From Verticillium longisporum (lineage: Eukaryota; Ascomycota; Sordariomycetes; Glomerellales; Plectosphaerellaceae), in contig JAETXT010000006.1 of NCBI GenBank assembly GCA_019188255.1, positions 434,001-498,000 on the forward strand: a stretch of 64,000 nt of DNA. The letters are read 5' to 3'. Shown here piece after piece: positions 45,871 through 56,881 of the stretch. The translations under genes and the position numbers were made by a program. Below the pieces are notes generated by a model. It saw only the letters and a list, made by a program, of their open reading frames with translations. It did no database searches and was not told where the DNA came from. Within the stretch, counting starts at the first letter, position 1, and every line of letters starts with the position of its first letter.

Positions 45871-48800
45871 ATGGGCTTCGCGCAGTGCGGCTGGCCGATA
45901 TGGCAGGTTGATGATTTCTCCCTCTGCTTCCAGCAAGAGTATGTCCCTCCCTGCCTACGCGCTGCCCTCAACTTGGCTTCGCCCGTCATGGAAAGCAGCA
46001 AACCTGGGGAGTCAATGGCTAAACAAAGATCGCCAACAGTTTTCTCAAAGCACTATTTCCATTAATCACGATAGCTGTCTCGTTTCTCATTCTCCTCTTT
46101 CCGTACGCCTGGCGCGCAGCGTCCCACATCTCTCTTCGAAAGCGCGGCTACGAACCTCTCGCAAACGCCACCGACGACCATGCAAACACGGCCGCGAATC
46201 ACACCGATCTCCCACCCGACGAGCTCGAGGACAGCGACGACAATGACGAGCCTCTGACCATGAACCGCAGCGGCGGCGGCCGTCTCTCGCTCGTCAAGAC
46301 GACAACGCGCGGCTCCGTCATCTCGATTGTCCAGGCCGACAGCCCCCATGCCCAGAAATTGTCGGTACTCGTCGAAGAGGCTGCCATCATTGGACTCGTT
46401 GCCATCTACATCATCGCTATCGTCACTGGCGGCTACGGCGAGAAGGGAAAGCTGTCTGCCGTCGCCGGTCTCGTGGCCTGGCTCTACGTCTTTGCCATTG
46501 CCACGCTTCGTCTCACCCTCACCAGCACTCAATGGCGAGTCCCCGCGACCCTGTGGAACCACACCGCCTCCATCTACGGCTGCCAGTGGCTGTTCACCAC
46601 CTTCATCTTCCGCTCCGTCTTGATCCATCCGAGCAGTCGCCTGATCCAAATCCTCGTCGTTGTTGAGTTTGCCCTGACGACATTCCTCTTCGTCATGGCC
46701 ATTAGCACGAGGAAGGGCAACAAGACTGTCTTGCTCGAGTGGGAAGACGGTGTTGAGCCCTCGCGCGAGCCCCTGGCCTCCCTGCTGTCGCTCGTCACCT
46801 TCTCCTGGATCGACCCCATGATCTGGCGTGGGTACAAGGAGACCATCGAGATGAAGGCCGTCTGGAACCTTGTTCCCAAGGAGAAGGCTGCCGCCGTCCT
46901 TGCCGACTACCGAACTCTGAAGAGGACCACCTCGCTGGCCATGCACCTGCTCAAGTACTTCAAGGGCGAGCTCATTTTTCAGTGCTTCCTTGCCTTCATT
47001 GCTGGTGTTTTCACATTGGCTCCGACACTGCTGCTCAAGGCTTTCCTCGAATATGTCCAATGACCGGACCAGCCGCCCATCAACGTGCTGTCGCTTTACG
47101 CGCTTCACCTGCCCATTCTCCACCTTGTTCGTTCCTTCGGTGATGGAATGGCCCTTGGATCGGTCGAAAGATTTGCATTCGTATCCGCGCCATCATCGTC
47201 GGTGAAATTTATGCCAAAGCGCTGCGGCGCAAGGCCGCGGCCGGCGCGGAGAAGGTCCTTGGCGAGAAGAAGGATCAAGCCGATGCTGGCAAGGAGGGCA
47301 CCATGGACAAGATTAAGCGAAAGCTGCGCTTGAAGAAGAAGAGGTCGCAAGACTCATCCTCCGATGCCGAGGCGTCTGCCGCTGGTGCGTTGAAGGAGGC
47401 CAAGACGGACGATGAACAGGCGAACCTTGGAACCATCATCAACCTCATGTCCGTCGACAGCTTCAAGATTGCTGAGATCACCGCCTACCTCCACTTCCTC
47501 TGCGCCTCCGCTCCGACTCAGCTTGTCATCTCAGTTGTTCTGCTTTGGCAGGTTATGGGCTTGAGTGCCATTCCTGGACTCGTTGTCATGGCGTTGCTGC
47601 TCCCCGTCAACTATGGCTTTGCTCGCGGATTCACCAACACTTCCAAGCAAATTCTCAAGGCCACGGACAAGCGTATCAACGTGACGAACGAGATTCTCAA
47701 CAACATTCGCATCATCAAGTATTTCGCATGGGAGCAGCGATTTGGCAGGATCGACGATGAGAAGCTAGCTGCTGAGCTCCAGGCCCTGCGGACGCGCTGT
47801 GCCATCTGCACATGCGCTGTTTCCGTCTGGAACTCAGCCCCTGTCCACATCACGTTCATCTCCATCCACATCTACACTGCTGTCCAGAAGAGGCCTCTCT
47901 ACCCCTCAGTCGCCTTCACTGCCATTTCGCTCTTTATGCTCCTCCGTGTGCCCCTCGACCAGTTCGGCGACATGTTCGCACACGTGCAAGAGACAAAGGT
48001 ATCTCTCGACCGTGTCGAGGAATTCCTGATGGAAGAGGAGACGGAGAAATATGAACAGCTCGGCGTTGACAACCTGGACGAAAATGGCAAAGAGACCATT
48101 GGGTTCAGGGATGCCACCTTCATTTGGGGTGGCAAGGATACCATTGCCAGAGATGGATCGATGGCCTTCCGCCTGCTCGACCTCAACGTGGACTTTAAGA
48201 TTGGCCATCTCAACATCATTGCTGGCCCGACAGGATCTGGCAAAACTTCCATGCTCATGGCTCTTCTTGGTGAGATGACGTTGGTCGACGGCAAGGTATA
48301 CTGTCCCGGTGGTCGCAGTCGAGAGGACGTCCGCCCCGATCCTGAGACTGGTCTGGCCGATACGATCGCCTACGTTGCACAGTCCGCTTGGTTGATCAAT
48401 GCCAACATCAAGGAGAACATTCTTTTCTCGGCCGATCTCGACGAAGAGAGGTACAAGAATGTCATTGTTGCCTGTGCTCTGGAACGCGACCTTGAGATTC
48501 TCGACAACGGCGACGAAACCCTTGTCGGTGAGAAGGGCATCACACTCTCTGGCGGCCAGAAACAGCGCATCTCACTGGCTCGTGCCCTCTACTCGAACTC
48601 CCGCCATCTTCTGCTCGACGACTGTCTGAGCGCCGTCGACTCTCATACCGCCCAGTGGATCTTCAACAACGCCATCCACGGCCCGCTCATGCTCAACCGG
48701 ACATGCATTCTCGTCACTCACAACGTCCAGCTCTGTGCGCCCTCTGCTAACTTCGTTGTCGTCCTGGAGAATGGAAGAGTGGCAGTCCAAGGCCCTGCCG

Positions 48801-51076
48801 GTGAGCTCATCGAAGCCGGAAAGCTCGGCGAGGATGTCCAGCGATCCCGCCCCGGTACTGCTTGCGCATCCCGTATCCCATCCCGCGTCCCATCCAGCGT
48901 CGGAGAAGACAGCGCCGAGACGGTCGTGAATCCCGAAGATGAGAACGGAAATGGTGCGCCTGCTAAAGACCCTACGAAGAAGAAGGAGCAGAAGGACGCC
49001 ATGGACGAGAACAAGGCCGTCGGAGCTGTCAAGTGGCCGATCATTAAGCTCTACCTTGGCTCGATGGGTCCCTGGTGGTTCTGGATCGTCGCCGGCGTTG
49101 TGTTCAGTCTTCAGCAAGTCTCAGGCGTCGCCACGAACGTTTGGGTCCGAGAGTGGGCCAATCAATATGTCGTCGAAGAAGTCGACCGTATCGACTTCTC
49201 AACCGCGTCGCACAGCTACAGCCAACAGAGCCTGTCGCCGACCTACTTTGCACACATTGCGCACTATGGCTTTGTCGGCAACTCCACGACCTTCGGTATT
49301 GAGGCATCTCATGGTGTCAATGTGGCATACTACCTCACCGGTCTCGCGGTTATTGGCATTGTCGGCGCCTTGACTGCCTTCATCCGTGATATTTGGATCT
49401 TCTATGGTTCTCTCACGGCATCCAAGAAGATCCACACGTCGCTCATGGGAGCCGTGTCGAGGGCCAAGTTCAAGTTCTTCGATGTGACCCCTCTCGGCCA
49501 GCTCATGAACCGTTTCAGCAAGGATCTCGAGGCTGTCGACCAGGAAGTCGCCCCCATCGCTATTGGCGTCATTGGGTGCGCTCTGGGTATCGTGGTCACT
49601 GTGGCGCTTATTGCTTTCATCACGCCCGGTTTCCTCATTGCCGGTGTCTTCATCACCATTGCCTACTGGCTCGTTGGCTCGTTCTATCTCCGGGCCTCTC
49701 GCGATCTGAAGAGGCTGGAAGCCGTCCAGCGGAGCCCTCTCTTCCAGCAGTTCAGCGAGACCCTTTCTGGCATGACTACGATCCGAGCCTATGGCGACGA
49801 GCGCCGCTTCATTCGGGAGAACCTCACCAAGATCAACACCCAGTCGCGACCTTTCATTTACATGTGGGCTTGCAACCGTTGGCTGTCGTTCCGCACCGAT
49901 CTTCTCGGCGACCTTGTGTCTTTCTTTGCGGGCGTCTTTGTCATCCTCAGCCTGGGCAAGATTGATCCTGGTGCGGCTGGTATCTCGCTTAGCTATGCCA
50001 TCGGCTTCACGGAGAACGTCCTGTGGCTCGTCCGACTGTACGCTCTGAACGGACAGAACATGAACTCTGTCGAGCGTATCAAGGAGTATCTCGACGTCGA
50101 ACAAGAAGCGGAACCCATCATTGAGAAGAACCGACCCGCCGCCAACTGGCCCAGCCAGGGCTCCATCGAGTTCATCGGTTACACGACGGCTTACCGCAAG
50201 GCACTCGACCCCGTCTTGCGCAACCTCAGCTTCAAGATCAACCCCAAGGAAAAGGTCGGCATTGTCGGTCGTACTGGCGCCGGCAAGAGTTCGCTCGCCC
50301 TGGCCATCTTCCGTGCGCTCGAGGCGGACGCGGGTAAGATCCTTATTGACGATGTCGATATCGGTCTCATTGGCCTTCGTGATCTTCGCGAGGCCATCAC
50401 CATCGTGCCCCAGGACCCGACCCTTTTCCAGGGCACCATTCGCACCAACCTTGACCCCTTCGACATGTACGCCGACGAGCAGATCTTTGAGGCTCTGCGC
50501 AAGGTGCAGCTCATCGGCCCCAGCGAGTCCTTGACTAGGCCGCAGACGCCCGCAGCCTCGTCTCTGAACCCTGGAACGCCGACCATTTCCATCTCGAGCG
50601 ACGGCGCCCCTGCTCGTAGCCCCGCCGCATCAATTGCACCGGCCAACAAGAACGTCTTCCTTGACCTCTCATCTCCAGTCAGCGAGTCTGGATCCAACCT
50701 CTCGCAAGGTCAGAGGCAACTGCTCTGCCTGGCACGGGCTATTCTGAAGAACCCCACAGTGCTGGTTATGGACGAGGCGACTGCATCCATCGACTACGCA
50801 ACAGATTCCAAGATTCAAGAGACGATCCGCGAATTGACGAGTACCATTATCACCATTGCGCATCGCCTGCAGACCATTGTCGACTATGACAAGGTCCTCG
50901 TTCTCGACAAGGGTTCTGTCGTGGAGTACGGACACCCCTACGAGCTGATCCGCAAGGAGAAGGGCAGCTTCCGCAGCATGTGTGACATGAGCGGCGAGCT
51001 GGACCTCCTCATCAAGGCGGCGAAGAAGAAGTGGGACTCGGGCCGTCTCGTGGATGTCGATGAGGAAGAGCAGTGA
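45871..51076 (+). CDS. ABCC-type full ABC transporter (Ybt1/Vmr1/MRP-like) with a stop and a frameshift
   Basis: Exon 1 45871..45938 (GWPIWQVDDFSLCFQ) and exon 2 46040..51076; the intron 45939..46039 has donor GTATGT and acceptor ACAG. An N-terminal membrane region (TMD0) is followed by TMD1 (LVTFSWIDPMIWRGYKE ... TLLLKAFLEYV). NBD1 has Walker A GPTGSGKTS (~48227), LSGGQKQR and Walker B LLLDDCLSAVDSHT; the catalytic Glu is Asp, as often in ABCC. TMD2 precedes NBD2 with GRTGAGKSS, LSQGQRQL and VLVMDEATASID, including a Ser/Pro-rich insert before its signature. Such pumps export glutathione or bile-acid conjugates, often at the vacuole. Two breaks: TGA at 47061 after LEYVQ, and one base missing at ~47154-47158 (needed for GMALWIGRKICIRIR). 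Corrected length is about 1701 residues. Confidence 0.9.
47061..47063 (+). other. In-frame TGA in the ABC transporter
   Basis: GTC CAA TGA CCG GAC CAG CCG. The same frame continues with PDQPPINVL and LPILHLVRSFGDGMAL, so this is a nonsense codon rather than a frame change. Confidence 0.8.
47154..47158 (+). other. One-base frameshift in the ABC transporter
   Basis: GCCCTTGGATCGGT is read; GCC CTN TGG ATC GGT restores ALWIGRKICIRIRAIIVGE and joins the 1257-codon downstream frame. Confidence 0.8.
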
Positions 51077-51542
51077 GAAGCCTGCCATAAAAGTTGTGGA
51101 GTTACGAATATGACGTGTCTAATAGACGAGGGGACGCAGTGTCTTCGTTTGTACGATGAAAAAGGCCATGTATGGCTTGAACAGGTCGTTCTTATCTTGT
51201 TTGAAGCTTTTCCTGCGGTGTTTGGCCGTGTCCATATCATGGGTGTTCCGTATGGGGCTGGGCGGCGGTATGATAGATAGAATCCAGGGCCAAGCTCCTT
51301 CTCACGATTTCCTCACGTCCGTCATGACATGTGAAAGCTTGATTTGCATACTGTCATGACTAGTTCGCCGCCCAGGTCCAAAAGAATTGTACCAGCAACA
51401 GTGGCGAGAGAAATACTCGCCTTTCACTAGCATGTTGGCAGGTGGCTGCCATGGTGAGTGATGACTGTAATCGACGGCTCTCGACATCTTCTCAGGCAAC
51501 GATTACTTTTTTACTACCTCCCCCTGAACTACCCTACGATGC
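51077..51542. other. Convergent intergenic region
   Basis: 3' sides of the ABC transporter and the gene at 51543. No ORF. Confidence 0.5.
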
Positions 51543-52394
51543 TCATGTAGAATAATCTGCATTTATCCCTGAATCCCAAGCGGGCTGAAATCGGTCCATC
51601 GTCCCATCCTCCCTGATCCCCCGAAACACGCGCTCGAGAAACTCCATGTCCAGCGAGCCGTCCCCTCCACAGGGTATGACGGGCTGCAGATCCCCCGTGG
51701 CACGATCCCGCGGCATCCCCCTGCCGGGCACGAAACTGTGGCCCAGCCTCTCATCCTTGGCCACGTCGTTCGTGACGAGCGGAATCGGCTCCAAGTTCAC
51801 GGGGCCCGAATCGGCGAGCGCGTCGAGGACGGGGTTGAGGTGGCGCTCGCAGAAGAGGAGGATGTGGTGCGTTAGTCGTTCCAGGGTCCGGCGGCCGAGG
51901 ACGCGGACGGAGGGGTTGAGGTCGAGGTCGCGGTAGCATAGGGGCGCGAGCTGGTTGAGAAAGTAGGACTGTAGATCTGGCTGGTTGGGCGGGACCTGGT
52001 GGAAGAGGCTCTGTGCTAGGATGCGGTGCGGGAGGATGGCGAGGTGGATGTCGACGGGGCGGGGGGTGGCGGTGTAGCGGATGTGGAAGTCGAGCTCGAG
52101 TTTGTAGGGGAGGTCAGAGACGGGGGCTGGGCCGGCTGTCGGGAGGAGTTGGTGGGAGGCGTTTGGTGGCAATGAAGTTGCGAACTTGACGGAGAGAATC
52201 TCGATGGTGAGAGAACGGGCGGGAGAGATGGTTTGGAGGTTTGATGGTTGTGGCGAGAGCCGTACTTCGCGCTCCTCCTGAGGTAACAGGACTTGGTCGC
52301 CTTTGTGTTCGTTGTGTGCCATATTGAAGTTGGATGCTGATGTTTTGCTGGATGGTATGATCAAGGTTCTGTTTCTGAAGGCTGGGGATTTCAT
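51543..52394 (-). CDS. Hypothetical protein
   Basis: 283-residue open frame from 52394; an alternative ATG at 52322 (MAHNEHKGDQ) gives 259 residues and looks at least as good. The protein is soluble. It has a strand-rich middle (RSLTIEILSVKFATSL, YKLELDFHIRYTATPRPVD), a helical part (LAILPHRILAQSLFHQV, LERLTHHILLFCERHLNPVL) and a Gly/Arg/Asp-rich C-terminus. No signal peptide and no recognised family. Codon use is even and the frame is uninterrupted, which supports a real gene. Confidence 0.6.
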   Translation of the reverse strand: MKSPAFRNRTLIIPSSKTSASNFNMAHNEHKGDQVLLPQEEREVRLSPQPSNLQTISPARSLTIEILSVKFATSLPPNASHQLLPTAGPAPVSDLPYKLELDFHIRYTATPRPVDIHLAILPHRILAQSLFHQVPPNQPDLQSYFLNQLAPLCYRDLDLNPSVRVLGRRTLERLTHHILLFCERHLNPVLDALADSGPVNLEPIPLVTNDVAKDERLGHSFVPGRGMPRDRATGDLQPVIPCGGDGSLDMEFLERVFRGIREDGTMDRFQPAWDSGINADYST

Positions 52395-52933
52395 TGACCA
52401 TCATGCTAAGGGGGTTGACTCAATGAAGTAGAGGTTTATGAGCTCGTGAAGGCTCACCGGTCGCTGTGAATAAGCCACATGTGAGCGATTCACGGGAACC
52501 GTGATTGTCATGCTAAGAGAGGATCTGAAAGTTGTATTGTTCGTTCACTGAATGATACCATCGGAGGCGCGATTCACACACCATGATATGGTTCTGTAGT
52601 TTGTTTAAAGGGGCGAGGTCAGAGTCTCTGCCGGGGAAGAGGCCACGGCAGCCACCATTATGCCTAGTTTACAGAATATCACCAAGAGACCTCCAGATCT
52701 CCTATGACTGTAGCTTTCGCCTAACTTCATCATGAGCTGCGAGAGCAAGACTCGGGGAGAGTAGGCTTTAAGGTGGTATTGGCCAGTACCAACTGTCACA
52801 TCGAGGAGTAGTACCGGATGCATGCCCCTTTTCAAGACGGTTGACCTCAAAGTCGCTACGTAGAGGACTATCACATCGGTCATCATTATTTTTTGCTAAC
52901 GACATAAAGCCCATATCTTGAGTACTTCAGCTC
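52395..52933. other. Intergenic region
   Basis: Between the upstream side of the gene at 51543 and the 3' end of the polyol dehydrogenase. AT-richer; no supported ORF. Confidence 0.5.
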
Positions 52934-54380
52934 TCAAAATAGCGGCGACTCAACCTCATCCACAATCTGCACCTTGATGCTCCCGTTCCTCACATCAGAC
53001 GACAGCGTCAAAGCCTCCTCCGCCTTTTCGAGCGGAAACGTATGCGAGATGAGTTTGTGCAACTTCAATATCCCACCGCTCAGGCACTGAATGCCCGGAG
53101 CCCATGTATCCCTGTACCGGTTGATAAAGTCGAGCTTGATCTGTCGACCAGTCAGTACAAAGCCAACAAGATAGCCACGGGGGCCCAGCAAGCCAGGTTG
53201 GAATCCCACCTCGGACAGCGAAATGTGCATAAAAGGCAGATTGTTCATCACCTCCCTCCCCACCCCAATGACCATGACCGTGCCGCCCCTCCGCACCGCA
53301 AACGCCGCGGCGCAGACACTGCTCTCGACCCCGGTGCACTCGAGCACCGTCCTCGGCGCGACGTACTCCCCAGCCGTCTCGGTGCCGAACAGCGCCCGGA
53401 TCGCCTTCCCGTTGCCCTCTGCGCTCAGACCCGGGTCGACGCGGTAGGTGAGGCACTCGGGCACGAGCTCCTGGGCGAAGGCGAGGCGCAGGGGCTCAAT
53501 GTCGGTGATGACGAGGGGGTGGGCGCCTGAGGCGCGGGCGGCGGCGAGCGCGATGAGACCGATGGGGCCGGCGCCGCAGATGACGGCGCCGGTGCCCAGC
53601 TCGAGGCCGGCGGTGCGGATGCCGTGCAGGACGACGGAGAGCGGTTCAAGGAGGGCGCCTTGAGCGTACGATATGTTATCGGGGAGCCTGGAAGGTTAGC
53701 TTTGTGAATATTTGAGACAGCTGATTTAATCATCAAGATGTAGAAAGAATTATGTCGCAATGGCACCGGGACGATGGACGTACTTGTAGAGCCACTTGGC
53801 GGGATGCGTCTTGTAGCGCTGCAGCGTGCCGTGGTAAGGATAGACGCCGGAGAACTGGACATCCTCGCAAAGGTTGTACCGGCCTTCGAGGCAGAGGAAA
53901 CAATCGCCACACGGAACGCCGGGCTCGATTGCGACCCGGTCGCCGGGGACAAAGTTGGTGACGCCCTCTCCTACACGGATGACGACGCCGGCGGCCTCGT
54001 GGCCGAGAATGCAGTCGCCTTCGACCACAAGGGTACCGATGCGGCCGGATTTCCAAAAGTGAATATCGGAGCTGCTTCATCAGAGAAACGTCCCGAGAAA
54101 AAAGAGCGGAGGGGGTTGGGGGTTGAAACTCACCCACACACGCCCGTTGCCTTGATCTGAAGCAGGACCTCCCCTTCTTCGGCGCGAGGACTGGCGCCTT
54201 GACAGTCTTGATCCGGTGGTCGGCTGTGACTTGGAGTGAAGGGTTGGGTAGCGGCGCCTGGAGGACCTCGGCGTCGTTGACAGCAGGGATCTCCTTGATG
54301 GTGGTGCTGGTGAAGCCTTTGCTACTGTTCTTCACGGGGAGACAGCACGCGACCTCGCGTTCGAGCACCGCGGGTGCCAT
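52934..54380 (-). CDS. Zinc-dependent polyol dehydrogenase (sorbitol/xylitol/L-arabinitol type), one frameshift
   Basis: Medium-chain dehydrogenase oxidising a sugar alcohol with NAD(P)+. Exons on the minus strand: 54134..54380, 53784..54071, 53210..53687 and 52934..53140; the last intron (53141..53209, TACTGAC branch) is 69 nt and in frame, so it can be missed. Catalytic zinc site GVCGSDIHFW and GHEAAG; structural zinc EPGVPCGDCFLCLEGRYNLC; cofactor loop CGAGPIGL; C-terminal INRYRDTW and SHTFPLEKAEEAL. The family is that of Lad1/Xdh1; which polyol is used cannot be told. At the G run 54174-54171 one G is missing: KKG-EVLLQIKATGVCG needs five, four are present. With it the protein is 406 residues. 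It lies 708 bp downstream of the aldo-keto reductase, same strand. Confidence 0.85.
54171..54174 (-). other. Frameshift site in the polyol dehydrogenase
   Basis: Minus strand AAGAAGGGGAGGTCCTGC; AAG AAG GGG GAG GTC CTG is needed. One G short. Confidence 0.8.
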
Positions 54381-55087
54381 TTTGATGTTCGTTCGACTTA
54401 TGTATTATGTTCTTAAAGCGCCAACGGCTTTGATTCGTTCCGGAATGTCGGCGGCTTCTCGTCGTCAATTCGGCTTTTTGCGCCGGCCGTCAATCTGCTG
54501 CGGTCGTGGGACAGGCCTGTTCTATTCAGTGGTTGTCTCGAATATGTTGAAGGTCGCTCAATCAAATGATCGCTCGCAAGAACATGTATCTTATGATAGA
54601 GGAAAGTAGACGCGGAGCCTCATCGTCACCCAAGTACGACGAGGGGTCTTGGTCCCATATGAGAGGCGATGCAGTGTTTAGATTGCCCTTCTTGGAAGAG
54701 GCAATGTGGGAGTGCTTCCCACTACCTAACACGGAAAGGAGGGGCGGTTCTAGATGCCATCGGACACGGACGGCGGTTGCGGGAGTCCCCGTTTCTCGAA
54801 TTGGGGATCTCGGAGTCGTCGACCAGTCAAATGCCTGGTTTTACGGATGGTCGCTATGTTCTAGATGGCTTTCCCTTTTTCGATTGCTTTCTCACAGAGC
54901 ATAGCTGAGGAAATATGCCGTACAGACACGCCGTTTTCACCCCAAACTTGAGAAATCGATCGTGACGAGCATTAGGAGGGTGAAGAAGCTGGGGATGAAC
55001 GTGTTTAATCTGCTGTGATTTTCATTATTGTCTCTTTTGTCTATGTATCTACGCTTCAACCATCCCGGAATCATCTCACATTTCTCA
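54381..55087. promoter_or_regulatory. Upstream region of the polyol dehydrogenase
   Basis: About 700 bp between the aldo-keto reductase 3' end and the dehydrogenase start. Long enough for a separate promoter; no ORF supported. Confidence 0.4.
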
Positions 55088-56188
55088 CTACGCAAAAATG
55101 CGCAGTGGGTGATCCGGCAGGTAGAATCCCGGGTCGTTGAACCTCAATCCCCGATCCAGATCCGAGATGCTCTCCAGCTCTTCCGTCGTCAAGTCGAACC
55201 CGTTGACGTCCAAGTTCTGCTTCAGCCTGTCCTGGCTGTTCGACTTTGGAATGACGGCGACGCCCCTCTGCGTCGCCCACCGCAGGAGCAACTGCGCCGG
55301 CGTGACGCTGTACTTGCCCGCGTGAGCCTTGATGGACTCGACCTCGAAGAGACCCTGCGCGCCGCGGGCGCGCTTGTTGAACGCAGGCGGCAGCTCCATG
55401 AAGGACTGGGGGCCGAAGGACGAGTAGGCCGTCACGGCAATCTTGTTCTCTTGCGCGAGCTGGATGAGCTCGGGCTGGACGAGGTAGGGGTGGTGCTCGA
55501 TCTGCAGAGAGGACAGCGGGTGGCGGTTGTAGGTGAAGATGTCGTAGAGAGACTGGGCCTGGAAGTTGCTGACGCCGATTGACTTGGCAACACCCTCGTC
55601 GACGAGCGACTCGAGGCTCTCCCACGTCTCGCGGATGGCGACCTTGTCGGTTTCGACAGAGGAGCGCTCGGCATCGGTCCACCAGGCCTAGCGCAGTCAG
55701 AATTTGGGGAATTCAGTGTCTACACAAAAGGCGACGACGTACCGGGTAGGGCAGCTTCGAGGGCTCGATGTACTTCAGGGCGCAGGGGAAGTGGATGAGA
55801 AAGAGGTCAATGTAGCCGAGACCCCAGGCCTCGTTCTGCTTCCTCGCCATATCGATGGCATGCTCCTTGCGGTGATAGTTGTTCCAGAGTTTGGTCGTGA
55901 TGAAGATGTCCTCGCGCTTGACGAGTCCCTCCTTGATCGCGCGCTGGATCCCCTCGCCGGCCTCCTTCTCGTTCTGGTAGTCGTACGCTCCGTCGAACAG
56001 CCTGTAGCCGACCTTGATGGCCTGCAAATGAAATATTAATATGCTTCTCTGTCGAGCGAAGGCACATGGAGGTCGAAACATACATTGTAGACAGTGTCGG
56101 CGCAAGTCTCGCGGGGCACCTTCCACAGGCCGAAGCCCACCAGGGGCATCTCGTGGCCTGACGCCAGGGTGATCGTTGACTTGCCCAT
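55088..56188 (-). CDS. Aldo-keto reductase, D-xylose reductase-like
   Basis: Exons 56084..56188 (ATG at 56188), 55743..56021 and 55088..55687; phase-exact introns of 62 and 55 nt; 327 residues and no break. It reduces an aldose to its alditol with NADPH (xylose to xylitol in the closest known group, with activity on arabinose possible). AKR start [15 protein letters not shown]; catalytic tetrad positions visible as [10 protein letters not shown] (Asp, Tyr), TTKLWNNYH (Lys) and LFLIHFP (His); then [23 protein letters not shown], cofactor loop [13 protein letters not shown] and C-terminus [17 protein letters not shown], which is typical of fungal xylose reductases. The polyol dehydrogenase downstream would oxidise the product. 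Confidence 0.92.
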
Positions 56189-56881
56189 GCTGAGATTTTG
56201 TGGAAGACCAGTGAGATGACTATAGTGTGAAGGGAGTTCGTGATGCAAATGACGACCGGTCAAGGCCGCGATCCTCGTCCAGACATTTTCTTCCTTTTCA
56301 ACTCTGTGTAAGATCCCACATCCACGATGCGGGACCTCCGATTCACTCGATCATGGCGTCCCAAAGAGGCATGTTAGCCACTGGAATCCATTTTGGGACA
56401 TTCTAACCGCTGGAAGAGGGCCCGCTTGATTTCTCGACAGGGATCTTGTTGCTTGACCTTTGTCTCTTGACTCGCCAATACCGACCAAGGCCGATGCGGG
56501 GAAATCGCCGTTGCCTTCATTTTCTCCGTCGTTTCGCCGCTCGTCGCCTACGGAAATGGCACGAAAGCCGCTGTGTTCAGATGTGAGCCTGTGGACAAGC
56601 CATAGGCCTTCTCAGCTCAGGTATTCTTGAAGATGACAGGAGACCTCAGAGGGGGAACACGTCCACCTCACAGCCCGAGGCTCGCCTAGAGAGACCCCTG
56701 GTAGATCACTGAACTCTGGATCAGCTCCCCAGACGGCGTGCCCTGTTCTCCCCACCCAGCCACATGGCCCTCCACTTGTTGCCCCCGACTCGTCCATGGT
56801 CTCCCTCCGTCATTCGTCCCAATCCGACCAAAATATCCCTCCCACCCTCTCGCCAGACACTGGGCCTGCGAGAGCATAAGC
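56189..56881. promoter_or_regulatory. Divergent region between reductase and regulator
   Basis: About 690 bp shared upstream region of the aldo-keto reductase (minus) and the Zn2Cys6 regulator (plus). A divergent layout allows co-regulation; no motif was identified with confidence. Confidence 0.4.

Noticed and set aside
46062..47123. 353-codon minus-strand frame
   Set aside because: Antisense shadow of the ABC transporter's first half.
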